Of a stretch of DNA of 64,000 bases, positions 28,796-37,694 are shown piece after piece. This DNA comes from Streptantibioticus silvisoli (GTDB lineage: Bacteria; Actinomycetota; Actinomycetes; Streptomycetales; Streptomycetaceae), in contig NZ_JAAGKO020000003.1 in NCBI RefSeq assembly GCF_027947535.2, positions 62,001 to 126,000 of the forward strand, in the 5' to 3' direction. The stretch's first letter is position 1, and every line of letters begins with the position of its first letter. The notes below the pieces were generated by a model, which ran no database searches, was not told the origin of the DNA, and worked only from the letters and a program-made list of their open reading frames with translations. Both the position numbers and the translations under genes were made by a program.

Positions 28796-29770
28796 TCAGG
28801 ACCCGTCCGCCGAACCGATCTTCGGCACGGCCGGCGGGTTGCCGGCGATCTTGGTGCCGATGGTGGCCTTCCACAGCTTGGCCCACTCGCCGTCGGCGTA
28901 GATCTTCTGCAGCCAGGTGTCGACGAACTTCTTGGCGGCCGAGCCCTTCGGCACGCCGATGCCGTACGGCTCCTGGGTGAAGGGCTGCCCGACGACCTTC
29001 AAGGACGTGTCGCTGACCGCGTCGCCCAGCAGGATGCCCTGGTCGAGCACGTAGGCGTCGGCACGGCCCTGCTTGACGGCGGCGACGCACTCGCCGTCCT
29101 CCTGGAAGAGCAGCACCTTCGCCTTCGGCGCGAACTTCTTGATGTCCAGCGCGGCGGTGGAGTTGCCCTCGGTCGCGACGGTCTTGCCGTTGAGGTCGGC
29201 GACCGACTTGATCGAGGAGTTGCTCGACTTGACCATGATCGCGTCGCCGGACTCGAAGTACGGGCCGGCGAAGTCGACCTTCTGGGCGCGCTGCGGGGTG
29301 ATGGTGTAGGTGGCGAACACCGCGTCGACCGTGCCGTTCTGCAGCATCGTCTCGCGGGTGTCGACGGTGGTCAGCGACAGCTTGGTGGCCGGCTTGCCGG
29401 TGATGTAGCGCGCCAGCATCTGCGACAGGCCGGCGTCGAAGCCCTCCAGCTGGCCGCTGACCGGGTTCTTCTGCGAGAACAGCGGGCCGGAGTCGGTGCC
29501 GCCGACCCGCAGGTAGCCGCGCTTCTTGATCTGGTCCATCCACGAGCCCGGGGTGATGGCGGACGCCGCGGCGACCGGGGCGGCCGCGACGACCTGGGCC
29601 TGGGTCAGCGCGGACGGCTTGCCCTTGCCCGCCGAGGAGCCCCCGGCCGGCGGGAGCGAGGAGCCGCTGCTGCCGCAGGCGGACAGGCCGGCGGCCACGA
29701 CGGCGACCAGGCCGGCGGCGAGGATCCGGTTCCGGCCGGCGGCACGGGTCCCGTTGTTGAGGGCGTTCAT
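28796..29770 (-). CDS. Glutamate-type solute-binding lipoprotein (GluB-like)
   Basis: 324-residue extracellular binding protein anchored through Cys32 (lipobox AAGLSAC). After a Ser/Gly/Pro-rich linker come the family 3 motifs: GYLRVGGTDSGPLFSQK, GFDAGLSQMLARYI, VDAVFATYTITPQRAQKVDF and TGT-like TVATEGNSTAALDIKKF. It should bind glutamate or a similar polar amino acid. The ATG is preceded by AAGGAG. Its gene is separated from the ATPase gene by 118 bp, in which a GCAACCGGGTTGC stem could adjust mRNA levels. Confidence 0.88.
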   Translation of the reverse strand: MNALNNGTRAAGRNRILAAGLVAVVAAGLSACGSSGSSLPPAGGSSAGKGKPSALTQAQVVAAAPVAAASAITPGSWMDQIKKRGYLRVGGTDSGPLFSQKNPVSGQLEGFDAGLSQMLARYITGKPATKLSLTTVDTRETMLQNGTVDAVFATYTITPQRAQKVDFAGPYFESGDAIMVKSSNSSIKSVADLNGKTVATEGNSTAALDIKKFAPKAKVLLFQEDGECVAAVKQGRADAYVLDQGILLGDAVSDTSLKVVGQPFTQEPYGIGVPKGSAAKKFVDTWLQKIYADGEWAKLWKATIGTKIAGNPPAVPKIGSADGS

Positions 29771-29862
29771 GGAACTCCTTCGGTACGCAGTGGAGCTGAG
29801 GGTGCAACCGGGTTGCTCCGGCGCGGCGTTGGGCCGGAACGATAGCCCAGGGGAAGGCCGCG

Positions 29863-29906
29863 TGGATCGGTGCTGGGGAATCGGTGGATCAGTGCTGAAG
29901 AATCGT
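29863..29906. repeat. 22-bp tandem duplication over the gluA-like stop codon
   Basis: TGGATCGGTGCTGGGGAATC-type unit (29863-29884) and TGGATCAGTGCTGAAGAATC-type unit (29885-29906) lie head to tail. The second covers the last codons and stop of the ATPase gene; the first lies just past it. Confidence 0.75.
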
Positions 29907-30662
29907 GGAGAGGAAGTCGCGGGCCCGTTCGGTGCGCGGCCGGGTGAAGAACTCCTCCGGGGGGCCGGTCTCGACGATCTGCCCGGCGTCCATGAACACC
30001 ACGCGGTCGGCGGCCTGGCGGGCGAAGCCCATCTCGTGGGTGACGGCGACCATGGTCATGCCGTCCTTGGCCAGCCCCACCATGACGTCGAGGACCTCGC
30101 GGATCATCTCCGGGTCCAGCGCCGAGGTCGGCTCGTCGAACAGCATCAGTTTCGGGTGCATGGCCAGCGAGCGGGCGATGGCGACGCGCTGCTGCTGGCC
30201 GCCGGACAGCTCCGCGGGGTGCGCGGACTCCTTCTGCCCGACCCCGACCCGGTTCAGCAGCGCCCGCGCCTCCTCGACGGCCTGCGCCTTGGGCGTGCGG
30301 CGCACCCGGATCGGGCCGAGGGTGACGTTCTCCAGGACCGTCTTGTGGGCGAAGAGGTTGAAGGACTGGAAGACCATCCCCACGTCGGCGCGCAGCCGGG
30401 CGAGTTCGGTGCCCTCCTGGGGCAGCTCCCTGCCGTCGAAGACGACCCGGCCGGAGTCGATGCTCTCCAGGCGGTTGATGCAGCGGCACAGCGTCGACTT
30501 GCCGGAACCGGAGGCGCCGAGGATGACCACCACTTCGCCCTCGGCGACCTGGAGGTCGACGTCCTTGAGGGCGGTGAAGTCGCCGAAGCGCTTGTTCACC
30601 GACTCGACGCTCAGCAGCACCTTGCCGGACGGGGTGCTCGTGCCGTCTGCCTGATCAACCAT
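29889..30662 (-). CDS. Glutamate/polar amino acid ABC ATPase (GluA-like)
   Basis: 257-residue ATPase of the PAAT importer family. Walker [10 protein letters not shown] at residues 49-57, Q-loop [13 protein letters not shown], signature [16 protein letters not shown], Walker [15 protein letters not shown], and the switch His in [12 protein letters not shown]. First gene of the operon. It is divergent from a LysR-type gene 193 bp away, a common layout for local control. Start ATG 30662; an adequate but not strong ribosome site (GGGGAT-like region lies on the other side) leaves a little doubt about the first residues. Confidence 0.9.
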   Translation of the reverse strand: MVDQADGTSTPSGKVLLSVESVNKRFGDFTALKDVDLQVAEGEVVVILGASGSGKSTLCRCINRLESIDSGRVVFDGRELPQEGTELARLRADVGMVFQSFNLFAHKTVLENVTLGPIRVRRTPKAQAVEEARALLNRVGVGQKESAHPAELSGGQQQRVAIARSLAMHPKLMLFDEPTSALDPEMIREVLDVMVGLAKDGMTMVAVTHEMGFARQAADRVVFMDAGQIVETGPPEEFFTRPRTERARDFLSTILQH

Positions 30663-30855
30663 GGGGATGAAGATAGGACCGCGATCGGCGCACGGCTAAT
30701 AGAGTCTTTCTCGTTAAATTGAAGAGATGGTTATACCACCCGCTTCCTCCGCCAATGCACCATAGGCCGGATATGACCGCCACGACAGGTGACCCGGACG
30801 TCACGGTTCGATCACCCCGGGCGCCTTCGGGGTCCGGCTCACCTAACCTGTCCCC
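30663..30855. promoter_or_regulatory. Divergent promoter region of transporter operon and LysR gene
   Basis: 193 bp, with a clearly AT-rich core at 30695-30740 (CTAATAGAGTCTTTCTCG, TTAAATTGAAGAGATGG), unusual for this DNA. It contains several T-N11-A arrangements as LysR proteins prefer, but none is decisive. The LysR ATG follows a short CCTGTCCCC leader with no ribosome site. Confidence 0.5.
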
Positions 30856-31797
30856 ATGTTCGACCCGCGCCACCTGCGGCTGCTCCAGGAAATCGCCCGC
30901 ACCGGATCACTGTCCGCGGCGGCACTGGAACTCGGGTTCAGCCAGCCGGCGGTCTCCTACCAACTGCGCAGCCTGGAGCGCGAGGTCGGCACCGTACTGG
31001 TGGTGCGCAACGGCCGCACCACCCGGCTGACCCCGGCCGGCGAGGCGCTGGCGGTGCACGCGAACACCATCCTCAGCTCCATCCAGACCGCCGAGCAGAA
31101 CCTCGCCGACATCGTCGGCACCCAGGCCGGCCTGGTGCGGATCGCGGCGTTCCCCAGCGGCTGCGCGACGATCGTGCCGGCCGCGATGGCGGCGATGCGG
31201 CGCATCCGGTCGGCGGTGGAGATCCAGCTGCACCAGGCGGAACCCCCGCTGGCGCTGGAGATGGTGCGGCGCGGCGAGGCGGACGTGGCGGTCTCCTACC
31301 GCTACGACGTGCCCTCGCCGAACCGGCGGCCCGGTGCCCGCGAGGCGCCGTTGCAGCGGATGCCGCTGCTGGAGGATCCGATGCAGGTGGTGCTGCCGGC
31401 CGGCCATCGGCTGGCGGAGCGCGAGTCGATCGCGACGGGCGACCTGGCGGACGCCACCTGGATCATCAGCAGCCCCTGCTTCGAGGGCATCCTGCAACGG
31501 GCCGCGCTGTCGGCCGGGTTCACCCCGACGGTGAGCATGGTCGCCGACGACTACGTGGCGATGCAGGCGCTGGTCGCCCACGGGCTGGGCGTCGCGGTAC
31601 TGCCCCGGCTGTCGCTGGTGGCGCACCACGACGAGCGGGTGGTCTCGCGTCCGGTGCGGGGCTGGCCGCCGCGGCTGGTCGAGGTCGAACTGTGGCCGGA
31701 CCGCATGCGGGTGGACGCGGTCGCCACGATGCTCGGCGCCCTGCGTGAGGCGTGCGCCCCGCACAAGGCGGCCGGCCACGCCGCCGTCCCCGCCTGA
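30856..31797 (+). CDS. LysR-family transcriptional regulator
   Basis: 313-residue regulator: N-terminal winged helix-turn-helix (HLRLLQEIARTGSLSAAALE, then LGFSQPAVSYQLRSLEREVG) and a periplasmic-binding-like effector domain from about residue 90 (LVRIAAFPSGCATIVPAAMA, ATWIISSPCFEGILQRA, GLGVAVLPRLSLVAHHDERV). It is divergent from the glutamate-type transporter operon and is the natural candidate regulator of it. Its stop codon lies within a tandem repeat. The next gene on this strand starts 449 bp downstream and belongs to the RiPP cluster. Confidence 0.88.
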   Translation: MFDPRHLRLLQEIARTGSLSAAALELGFSQPAVSYQLRSLEREVGTVLVVRNGRTTRLTPAGEALAVHANTILSSIQTAEQNLADIVGTQAGLVRIAAFPSGCATIVPAAMAAMRRIRSAVEIQLHQAEPPLALEMVRRGEADVAVSYRYDVPSPNRRPGAREAPLQRMPLLEDPMQVVLPAGHRLAERESIATGDLADATWIISSPCFEGILQRAALSAGFTPTVSMVADDYVAMQALVAHGLGVAVLPRLSLVAHHDERVVSRPVRGWPPRLVEVELWPDRMRVDAVATMLGALREACAPHKAAGHAAVPA

Positions 31798-31882
31798 GCG
31801 TCCCCCGCCCGAGCGCCCGCACCGGAGCGTCCCCCGCCTGAGGGTCTCCGCCTGAAGGTCTCCACCCGAGCGTCCCCGCCGC
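31796..31882. repeat. 14-15 bp tandem repeat, six units, seeded at the LysR stop
   Basis: Units begin with GAG/GAA at 31796, 31811, 31825, 31840, 31854 and 31868 (spacing 15, 14, 15, 14, 14), consensus GAGCGTCCCCCGCCT. The last coding bases GTCCCCGCCTGA are part of the first unit; TGA recurs in two other units. Confidence 0.8.
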
Positions 31883-32182
31883 CGCCAAGCGGAATCCTTC
31901 CCGGCCGTCCGGCGGCCGTTCCTTATTCATCAACGGGTGATCCGGTGCGGCCGATCGCGCGCCCGCCGCGGTGGTCGCGGATATGCCGTACCGGTGGCAC
32001 CCTCCCATTGCGTCCACCGCCCGGCGGGCCGGCCCGCCACTTCCCCGGCCACCGGGTTCACGGACCGAAGGCGAAACCTCAAATACCGCTCAATTGACTG
32101 CCGGGTCGCCGTGCTGGAGAGCGCCTCCACCAAGGAGACAACAGCGACAATGCGGCCCATCCCGGTGCCGTGGCCTGCGAGT
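31883..32182. other. Intergenic region upstream of the RiPP cluster
   Basis: No gene recognised. The base composition drops in GC from about 31905, with TTCCTTATTCATCAACGG and CTCAAATACCGCTCAATTG as AT-rich patches, so promoter or boundary functions are possible. This is the left border of the cluster on sequence grounds. Confidence 0.45.
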
Positions 32183-32220
32183 TCAAGCACTTGTCGAGTA
32201 CTTCTGGGCCGTGGTAGCTT
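32183..32220 (+). promoter_or_regulatory. Candidate SARP box and -10 before the SARP gene
   Basis: Two adjoining 11-bp units, TCAAGCACTTG and TCGAGTACTTC (8 of 11 identical), then TAGCTT as a -10 hexamer ten bases later, 26 bases before the ATG. Heptamers repeated at 11 bp just upstream of a -10 are the known pattern for SARP binding. Suggests autoregulation; inference. Confidence 0.5.
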
Positions 32221-32246
32221 CCGACCGGTCAAGGGAGTGGGCGGAA

Positions 32247-33329
32247 ATGCATAAAAAGCAATCTGTCGACACCGGGAAATTGCAGTCGGATCCGATCACC
32301 CCCCACGGGTACGACAACCCGGCGAATGTTTCACCTCGATTTCTTCTCCTGGGACCGGTCGCCCTCACCGACGGTCGGGAAGCAATCGTTCTTCAACCGT
32401 CAAAACCCGCCAGTCTGCTCGCCGCCCTTTTGCTGCACCCCAATTCCGTGGTGTCCGCGGACTTCTTGCGGCAGGTGGTGTGGGGGGAGGCCGGCCCCGG
32501 CGTGCCGCGCTCGGCGCTGCACACCTGCGTCCAGCGGCTGCGCCAGCTGTTCGCCAAGTACGGCCTGTCGGGACACCTGATCGACTCCGTCTCCGGCGGC
32601 TACCGCATCACCGCCGACGCGCGGTCGCTCGACCTGATCGCCTTCCGCGACCTGGCCCGCCAGGCGGAGGCCCAGGCCGACCCGGGCGACGAACTGCGCC
32701 TGCTGCGCGCGGCGTTGAGCCTGTGGCAGGGGCCGGTGCTGTCCAACGTGCACTCCGACACCCTGCACCGGGAGATCGTGCCGCGGCTGGCGGAGGAACG
32801 GCTGCGCGCGATCGAGCGGGTCTTCGACATCGAACTGGGCCTGGGCCGCTACCGGCAGGTAATCGCGGAGCTGTGGCCGACGGCGCGGGCGCACCCGGCG
32901 CACGAACGGCTGTGGGCGCAGCTGATCGAGGCGCTGCACCGCACCGGGCGGCGGGCGGACGCGCTGGCGGAGTACCGCACCGTCAAGGACTACCTGCGCG
33001 CCGAGCTGGGGGTCGACCCGGGTCCGGTGCTGCGGCGGCTGGAGATGGCGGTACTGCGCGGCGACGAGCTGGCCGCGGCCGGCTCGCGGCGGCCCGCGGC
33101 GCTCGGCGCGGGCCCGGCCGCGGCGGGCGGCACGCCGGGCGCGGCGGCCGGGCCGCCGCGGCCGCCGGCGGCGGCCGACCGGGTGCTGGGGGCGCTGGTC
33201 GACGCGGGGCTGCTGGAGGAGGGCCCCTCCGGTTTCTACTCGATGCACGATTCGCTGCGGATGCTGGCGCGCGGCGCGGCCGCCATCCACGGTGAGGAGT
33301 CCGGATCGGCCCCGCCTTTCGACGGCTGA
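32247..33329 (+). CDS. SARP-family pathway regulator
   Basis: 360-residue activator of the AfsR/SARP type. N-terminal OmpR-like winged helix (about 30-120; SRFLLLGPV-like start, SLLAALLLHPNSVVSADFL, ALHTCVQRLRQLF, SGGYRI) and a bacterial transcriptional activation domain (about 125-275; ERLRAIERVFDIELGLGRYR, ELGVDPGPVLRRLE). The end (about 305-345; VLGALVDAGLLEEGPSGFYS followed by MHDSLRMLARG) resembles the tail of the ATPase module of large AfsR proteins, but the ATPase itself is missing. The first ~70 codons are less GC-rich than the rest. ATG preceded by AAGGGAG. It lies directly before the RiPP operon and is very likely its activator. Confidence 0.88.
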   Translation: MHKKQSVDTGKLQSDPITPHGYDNPANVSPRFLLLGPVALTDGREAIVLQPSKPASLLAALLLHPNSVVSADFLRQVVWGEAGPGVPRSALHTCVQRLRQLFAKYGLSGHLIDSVSGGYRITADARSLDLIAFRDLARQAEAQADPGDELRLLRAALSLWQGPVLSNVHSDTLHREIVPRLAEERLRAIERVFDIELGLGRYRQVIAELWPTARAHPAHERLWAQLIEALHRTGRRADALAEYRTVKDYLRAELGVDPGPVLRRLEMAVLRGDELAAAGSRRPAALGAGPAAAGGTPGAAAGPPRPPAAADRVLGALVDAGLLEEGPSGFYSMHDSLRMLARGAAAIHGEESGSAPPFDG

Positions 33330-33344
33330 TCCCTTCGCCCGTTT

Positions 33345-33382
33345 TTCGTCCGGATTTCGTCCGGATTTTCCACCGGTAGTTC
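33345..33382 (+). promoter_or_regulatory. Perfect 11-bp direct repeat (SARP box) before the RiPP operon
   Basis: TTCGTCCGGAT occurs twice head to tail (33345-33355, 33356-33366), followed by a looser third unit TTTCCACCGGT and TAGTTC as a possible -10 (33377-33382). It starts 16 bp after the SARP stop and lies 60-100 bp before the first operon gene. The 11-bp period fits SARP binding on one face of the helix. Confidence 0.6.
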
Positions 33383-33441
33383 CACCCGTTGTTGTCATTG
33401 CCTGTGCAACCAGCACGCTTCGCCAGGGGGACCGCGTTCAG

Positions 33442-35628
33442 ATGACTGTGACGTACGAGAAGATTGCGGATGCGCGACCGCGGATACGCAGAGACATCCT
33501 GTTCACCCAGACCCCCGGCGGGGTGGTCTTCCACAATGCGCACGGCGGCTTCAATCTGAGTGGTCGCAGCGCTTATCGATTCGCGTCGCTGATCGTTCCC
33601 CATCTGAACGGCCTCCATACGGTCGGCGAAATCTGCGGCGGGCTGGGGGAAAAGCAGCGGGCCATGGTCGCGGAGCTGGTCTCCACCCTCATCGCGCGCG
33701 GCTTCGCCCGGGACGTGCCCGAGGGCGGTGACGGCCTGGAGGCGCTGGACGAGGTGGTGCGCGAGCGGTTCGCCGCGCAGATCGGGTACGTCGACCACTA
33801 CGCCGGTGAGGCCGGTTCCCGGTTCGCCCGCTTCCGAGCGGCCCGGGTCGCGGTGCTGGGCCGCGACGCGGTGGCCGCCTGGTGCGTGCTGAGCCTGGTG
33901 CGCAACGGCAGCGCGGCGGTGGCGGTACCGGCCGGCGGGCGGGACCCGCTGCTGGCGCAGGCGGTGGCCGAGGCGGCCGAACTGACCGACACCGGTTGCC
34001 CGGTGGTGGTGGAGGAACTGCGGTTCGCCGGTGCCGAGCCGACCTGGCAGGAGCTGGCGGGCTTCGACGTCGTCGTCGCGGCCGGCGGACCGCGGGCGCT
34101 GCTGCGGCTGGTGGAGGCCGGGGTGCCGGACGGGGTCGAACTGCTGCCGGTGTGGACGTTCGGCCGGCGCGCGGTGGTCGGCCCGCTGACCGCGCGCGCG
34201 GTGCCGGGCTGCTGGTCGTGCGCGGCGCTGCGGCTGGGCGCCAACGCCGAGCAGGACGCGGCGGCGCTGTGGAGCGCGGCGAGCCTGGGCGACCCGGACG
34301 CCTCCGGCGAGGTCACGGTGACCGGGCCGACGGCGGCGATGCTGGGCAACATGGTCGGCTACGAGATCTTCCGGCTGCGCACCGGCGCGATGGCCGCCGA
34401 GTCGCGCGGCAAGGTCGTGGTGCAGGACCTGGACTCCCTCGACGTGGTCTCCGAGACGCTGCTGCCGCACCCGCGCTGCCCGCACTGCCGCGTCGCGGAC
34501 GCCCCGCGGCCGGCGCCGGTGGAGCTGGGCGACGCGCCGCTGCCGCCGCGCACCGGTGAACTGGCCGACGACGGCGACGCGGCGCTGGCGGAGCTGGAGA
34601 CGCGCGGGGTGCTGGTCGCCGAACGGGCCGGGGTCTTCGCCGGCTACGCCGACGACGGGTGGGAGCAGACCCCGATCAAGGCCGGCACCGTCACGGTCGG
34701 TTCGGGCGCGGCACGGCGCGACGTGAGCGCCTTCGACGTGCACCACGTGGCCGGTGCCCGGCTGCGGGCGCTGCGCGCGGCGGCCGCGGTGTACGCCGAA
34801 CGGGCCGGCGGGCCGGCGACCCTGCCGCGCGACGCCGGCCGGCCAGCGGTCGATCCCGCGGCGATCGGCACCGCCACCGGCGTGGAGGTGCCGGACGCCG
34901 CGCTGCGCCACCAGGTCGCGGCGGTGTCGCTGCTGACCGGTGCGACGGCGTGGCTGCCGGCCGGCGCGGTGGCGCCGTTCGGCGCGTTCAACGCCGACCT
35001 GGCCTGGGCTCCGACATCGGCGGGCACCGGTGCGGGCGGCACCGTGCCCGAGGCGGCGGCCCGCGGCCTGCTCGGGGCGCTGGCGTACCGGGCGTTGACC
35101 TCGGCGGTGGCCGGTCGCGGTGAGGTGCGCCGGGTGGGCCCGGACACCCTGGACGGCGACCCGGAGCTGGTGTTCCTGGTGCGGTCGGCCAAGAACCTGG
35201 GGCTGCGGCTGGAGTTGCTGGACCTGCTGGACGGCGACCGGCCGGCGCCGGTGGTGCTGGCCCGGGCCCGCGACGACCGCGGCGGCGCGTGGCACTGGGC
35301 GGTCGGCTCCTCGGTGTCGTGGAGCGGGGCCGCGGTGGAGGCGATGCGCGATCTGCTGGGCGCCGTCCAGCTGGAGCGGCAGGACGACGGCCGGCCGGCC
35401 GACACCGGTGACCCGCTGCTGGCGGACTTCGCGCCGGGCACCTTGGCGGTGACCGGTGAGTGCGGAGCGGGCGACGACGCGGCCGGCGGCTGGGCCGGGC
35501 TGCTGGAGCGGCTGCGGGCGTCGCGGACCGACGCGCTGCTGGTGGAGCGCGGCAGCGCGGACCTGGCGGCCGGCGGTCTGCGGGTCGTTCGGGTGGTCCT
35601 GGTGTCCGGGAGAGACTGTGCGCGCTGA
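33442..35628 (+). CDS. Leader-binding ThiF-like protein with degenerate YcaO domain
   Basis: 728-residue partner of the azole-forming cyclodehydratases. Three parts can be seen. (1) Residues about 8-95 resemble a PqqD-like leader-recognition element (DILFTQTPGGVVFHNAHGGF, LHTVGEICGGL). (2) About 125-370 is an E1/ThiF-like fold with weak nucleotide loop (ARVAVLGRDAVAAW) and zinc cysteine pairs CWSC (near 257) and CPHC (near 347). (3) From about 420 on, the sequence lines up with the YcaO genes downstream (TSAGTGAGGTVPEAAARGLL near 523; PAPVVLARARDD), but the acidic ATP-site residues are gone. Start ATG 33442, after a modest ribosome site; upstream in-frame codons are AT-richer. First gene of the operon; its 3' end overlaps the next by 11 bases. 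Confidence 0.85.
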   Translation: MTVTYEKIADARPRIRRDILFTQTPGGVVFHNAHGGFNLSGRSAYRFASLIVPHLNGLHTVGEICGGLGEKQRAMVAELVSTLIARGFARDVPEGGDGLEALDEVVRERFAAQIGYVDHYAGEAGSRFARFRAARVAVLGRDAVAAWCVLSLVRNGSAAVAVPAGGRDPLLAQAVAEAAELTDTGCPVVVEELRFAGAEPTWQELAGFDVVVAAGGPRALLRLVEAGVPDGVELLPVWTFGRRAVVGPLTARAVPGCWSCAALRLGANAEQDAAALWSAASLGDPDASGEVTVTGPTAAMLGNMVGYEIFRLRTGAMAAESRGKVVVQDLDSLDVVSETLLPHPRCPHCRVADAPRPAPVELGDAPLPPRTGELADDGDAALAELETRGVLVAERAGVFAGYADDGWEQTPIKAGTVTVGSGAARRDVSAFDVHHVAGARLRALRAAAAVYAERAGGPATLPRDAGRPAVDPAAIGTATGVEVPDAALRHQVAAVSLLTGATAWLPAGAVAPFGAFNADLAWAPTSAGTGAGGTVPEAAARGLLGALAYRALTSAVAGRGEVRRVGPDTLDGDPELVFLVRSAKNLGLRLELLDLLDGDRPAPVVLARARDDRGGAWHWAVGSSVSWSGAAVEAMRDLLGAVQLERQDDGRPADTGDPLLADFAPGTLAVTGECGAGDDAAGGWAGLLERLRASRTDALLVERGSADLAAGGLRVVRVVLVSGRDCAR

Positions 35629-37600
35629 GGCAGCGCCGCGGCCGGCCGCCGGCACCGCTGACACCGCTGACACCGCTGACGGCACCGGCGACGGCGCGGC
35701 GCCGTGGGCGGCCGGGACCGCGCGGTTCCAGGCGGCCGTGCGGCACGGCGCGGCCGGTCACGGGGTGGACCCGGCGGGGGTGTCGGTGCGGGCGCTCGGC
35801 GCCCGCGACGAGCTGGCCGCGGCCGGTCCCGGCGCGGCGATCGCGCCGGACGCGGTGGTCCACCTGTACGGCCATCAGGCGGTGGTCGGCCCGTTCCCCG
35901 CCGGCCGGGGGCGGACCTCGGGCTGTCCGCGGTGCCTGGTGCGCCGCTGGCAGTCGGTGCGGCCGGGGCCGTTGCGCGACGCGCTGGAGCTGGGGTCGGG
36001 CACGACGGCCACCGGTGAGTGGCCGCTGCCGCTGCCGTTCGTCACCGACGCGGTCGCGGCGCTGGTCGCGGCGGCCCGACAGCGGGCGGCGCGGGACGGC
36101 GGGCGGTACCCGTCGGTGCACCTGGTCGACCTGGAGACGTTGCGGGTGGACCGGGCGCCGCTGGTGGCCGACCCGGAGTGCCCGAGCTGCGGGGTGCGCA
36201 CCGAGGACACCGCGCGGGCCGCCCGGATCGCGGTGGACAGCGCGCCGAAGGCCGATCCGGCGGGTTTCCGGCTGCGGCCGGTCGACGCCTACGAGCTGTC
36301 GCTGGAGGCGTTCGTCAATCCGGTGACCGGCATGCTGGGCCCGTCGGTGGCCCCCGACCTGGTCTCGGCGTCGACCGCCTCCACGGTGGGCGCCTTCACC
36401 CTGCGGTCCGGGTCGTACCTGCGCGAGTCGTACTGGGGTGGGCACACCGGCGGTTACCGGCGCAGCGTGCGGGTCGGGCTGCTGGAGGGCATGGAGCGGT
36501 TCGCCGGGATGCGGCCGCGCGGCCGGCGGACCACGGTGGTGGCCTCGCTGGACGAGCTGGGCGCCGACGCGCTCGACCCGCGCGCGTGCGGCGTCTACAG
36601 CGACGCGTTCTACGCCGGGCAGGACGTCACCGAGCCGTTCGCGCCGGACGTGCGGCGGCCGTGGGTGTGGGGCTGGTCCCTGCGCGACGAACGGCCGCTG
36701 CTGGTGCCGGAGGTGACCGCGTACTACCACGCGCCCGGCGGCCTGCGGCAGCGGTTCGTGCAGGAGAGCTCCAACGGCCGGGCGTCCGGCGGGGCCGCGG
36801 CCGAGGCGGTCTACTACGGGCTGATGGAGGTCGTCGAGCGCGACGCGTTCCTGGTCGGCTGGTACGGCAGGGCGCGGTTGCCGGAGATCGACCCGTACAC
36901 CAGCCGGGACCCGGCCACCGTGCACATGGTGCAGCGGCTGGAGATGTACGGCTACCGGGCGCGGTTCTTCGACAACCGGATCAGTTTCCCGGTACCGGTG
37001 GTGACCGCGGTGGCGCAGCGGATCGACGGCGGCACCGGCACGCTGTGCTTCGGCGCCGGCGCGAGCTGGGACCCGGAGGCGGCGCTCGGCGCGGGGCTGT
37101 GCGAGATCGCCACCGACGCGGTGAACCTGCGGGCCCGCACGGTGCGCGACCGGGCCCGGCTGACCGCGCTGGCGCAGGACTTCGACCAGGTGCGGGTGCT
37201 GCACGACCACCCGCTGGTGTACGGCCTGCCGGCGATGGCCCGCCACGCGGACTTCCTGCTGGCCGGCCGGGACCCGGCGGACCGGCTGCCGGTCTCGGCG
37301 CTGACGCCGGCCCACCGGCCGGCGGCTGACCTGCGCGAGGACCTGGCGGCGGCGGTGGCGGCGGTGACCGCCCGCGGGTTCGACGTGGTGGTCGTCGACC
37401 AGACGATGCCGGCGCAGGCGGCGCTGGGTCTGCACACGGTCGCGGTCATCGTGCCGGGGCTGGTGCCGATCGACTTCGGCTGGAGCCGGCAGCGGGCGCT
37501 GCGCATGCCGCGGGTGCGCACGGCGCTGCGCGAGGCCGGCCTGCTGGACCGCGACCTGGCCGAGGCCGACCTCAACCCCGCCCCGCACCCGTTCCCGTGA
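35618..37600 (+). CDS. YcaO cyclodehydratase 1
   Basis: 660-residue ATP-dependent enzyme that turns Cys/Ser/Thr of the precursor into azolines. N-terminal ~200 residues are a ThiF-derived zinc domain with CPRC and CPSC pairs. The YcaO domain follows, with the ATP/Mg motif SSNGRASGGAAAEAVYYGLM then EVVERDAF near 384-412, FFDNRISFPVPVVTAVAQ, and a C-terminus PAPHPFP (PxPxP), the hallmark of azoline-forming members. The GTG start overlaps the previous gene and is preceded by GGGAGAG. A short Ala/Thr/Asp repeat (ADTADTADG-like) lies near the N-terminus. Confidence 0.9.
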   Translation: MRAEAAPRPAAGTADTADTADGTGDGAAPWAAGTARFQAAVRHGAAGHGVDPAGVSVRALGARDELAAAGPGAAIAPDAVVHLYGHQAVVGPFPAGRGRTSGCPRCLVRRWQSVRPGPLRDALELGSGTTATGEWPLPLPFVTDAVAALVAAARQRAARDGGRYPSVHLVDLETLRVDRAPLVADPECPSCGVRTEDTARAARIAVDSAPKADPAGFRLRPVDAYELSLEAFVNPVTGMLGPSVAPDLVSASTASTVGAFTLRSGSYLRESYWGGHTGGYRRSVRVGLLEGMERFAGMRPRGRRTTVVASLDELGADALDPRACGVYSDAFYAGQDVTEPFAPDVRRPWVWGWSLRDERPLLVPEVTAYYHAPGGLRQRFVQESSNGRASGGAAAEAVYYGLMEVVERDAFLVGWYGRARLPEIDPYTSRDPATVHMVQRLEMYGYRARFFDNRISFPVPVVTAVAQRIDGGTGTLCFGAGASWDPEAALGAGLCEIATDAVNLRARTVRDRARLTALAQDFDQVRVLHDHPLVYGLPAMARHADFLLAGRDPADRLPVSALTPAHRPAADLREDLAAAVAAVTARGFDVVVVDQTMPAQAALGLHTVAVIVPGLVPIDFGWSRQRALRMPRVRTALREAGLLDRDLAEADLNPAPHPFP

Positions 37601-37694
37601 CCGGTACCCGCGGCCGACGGCCGCTCGCGACCGGGCAGTTGACTTCGTACGCGGCGGCACGACCCGCGGCGCAAGAGCAGAGAAGAGGACTCCC

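Noticed and set aside
31796..31882. CRISPR-like array at the LysR gene end
   Set aside because: Units are 14-15 bp, directly adjoining with no spacers, imperfect, and no cas genes are present; it is a simple tandem repeat.
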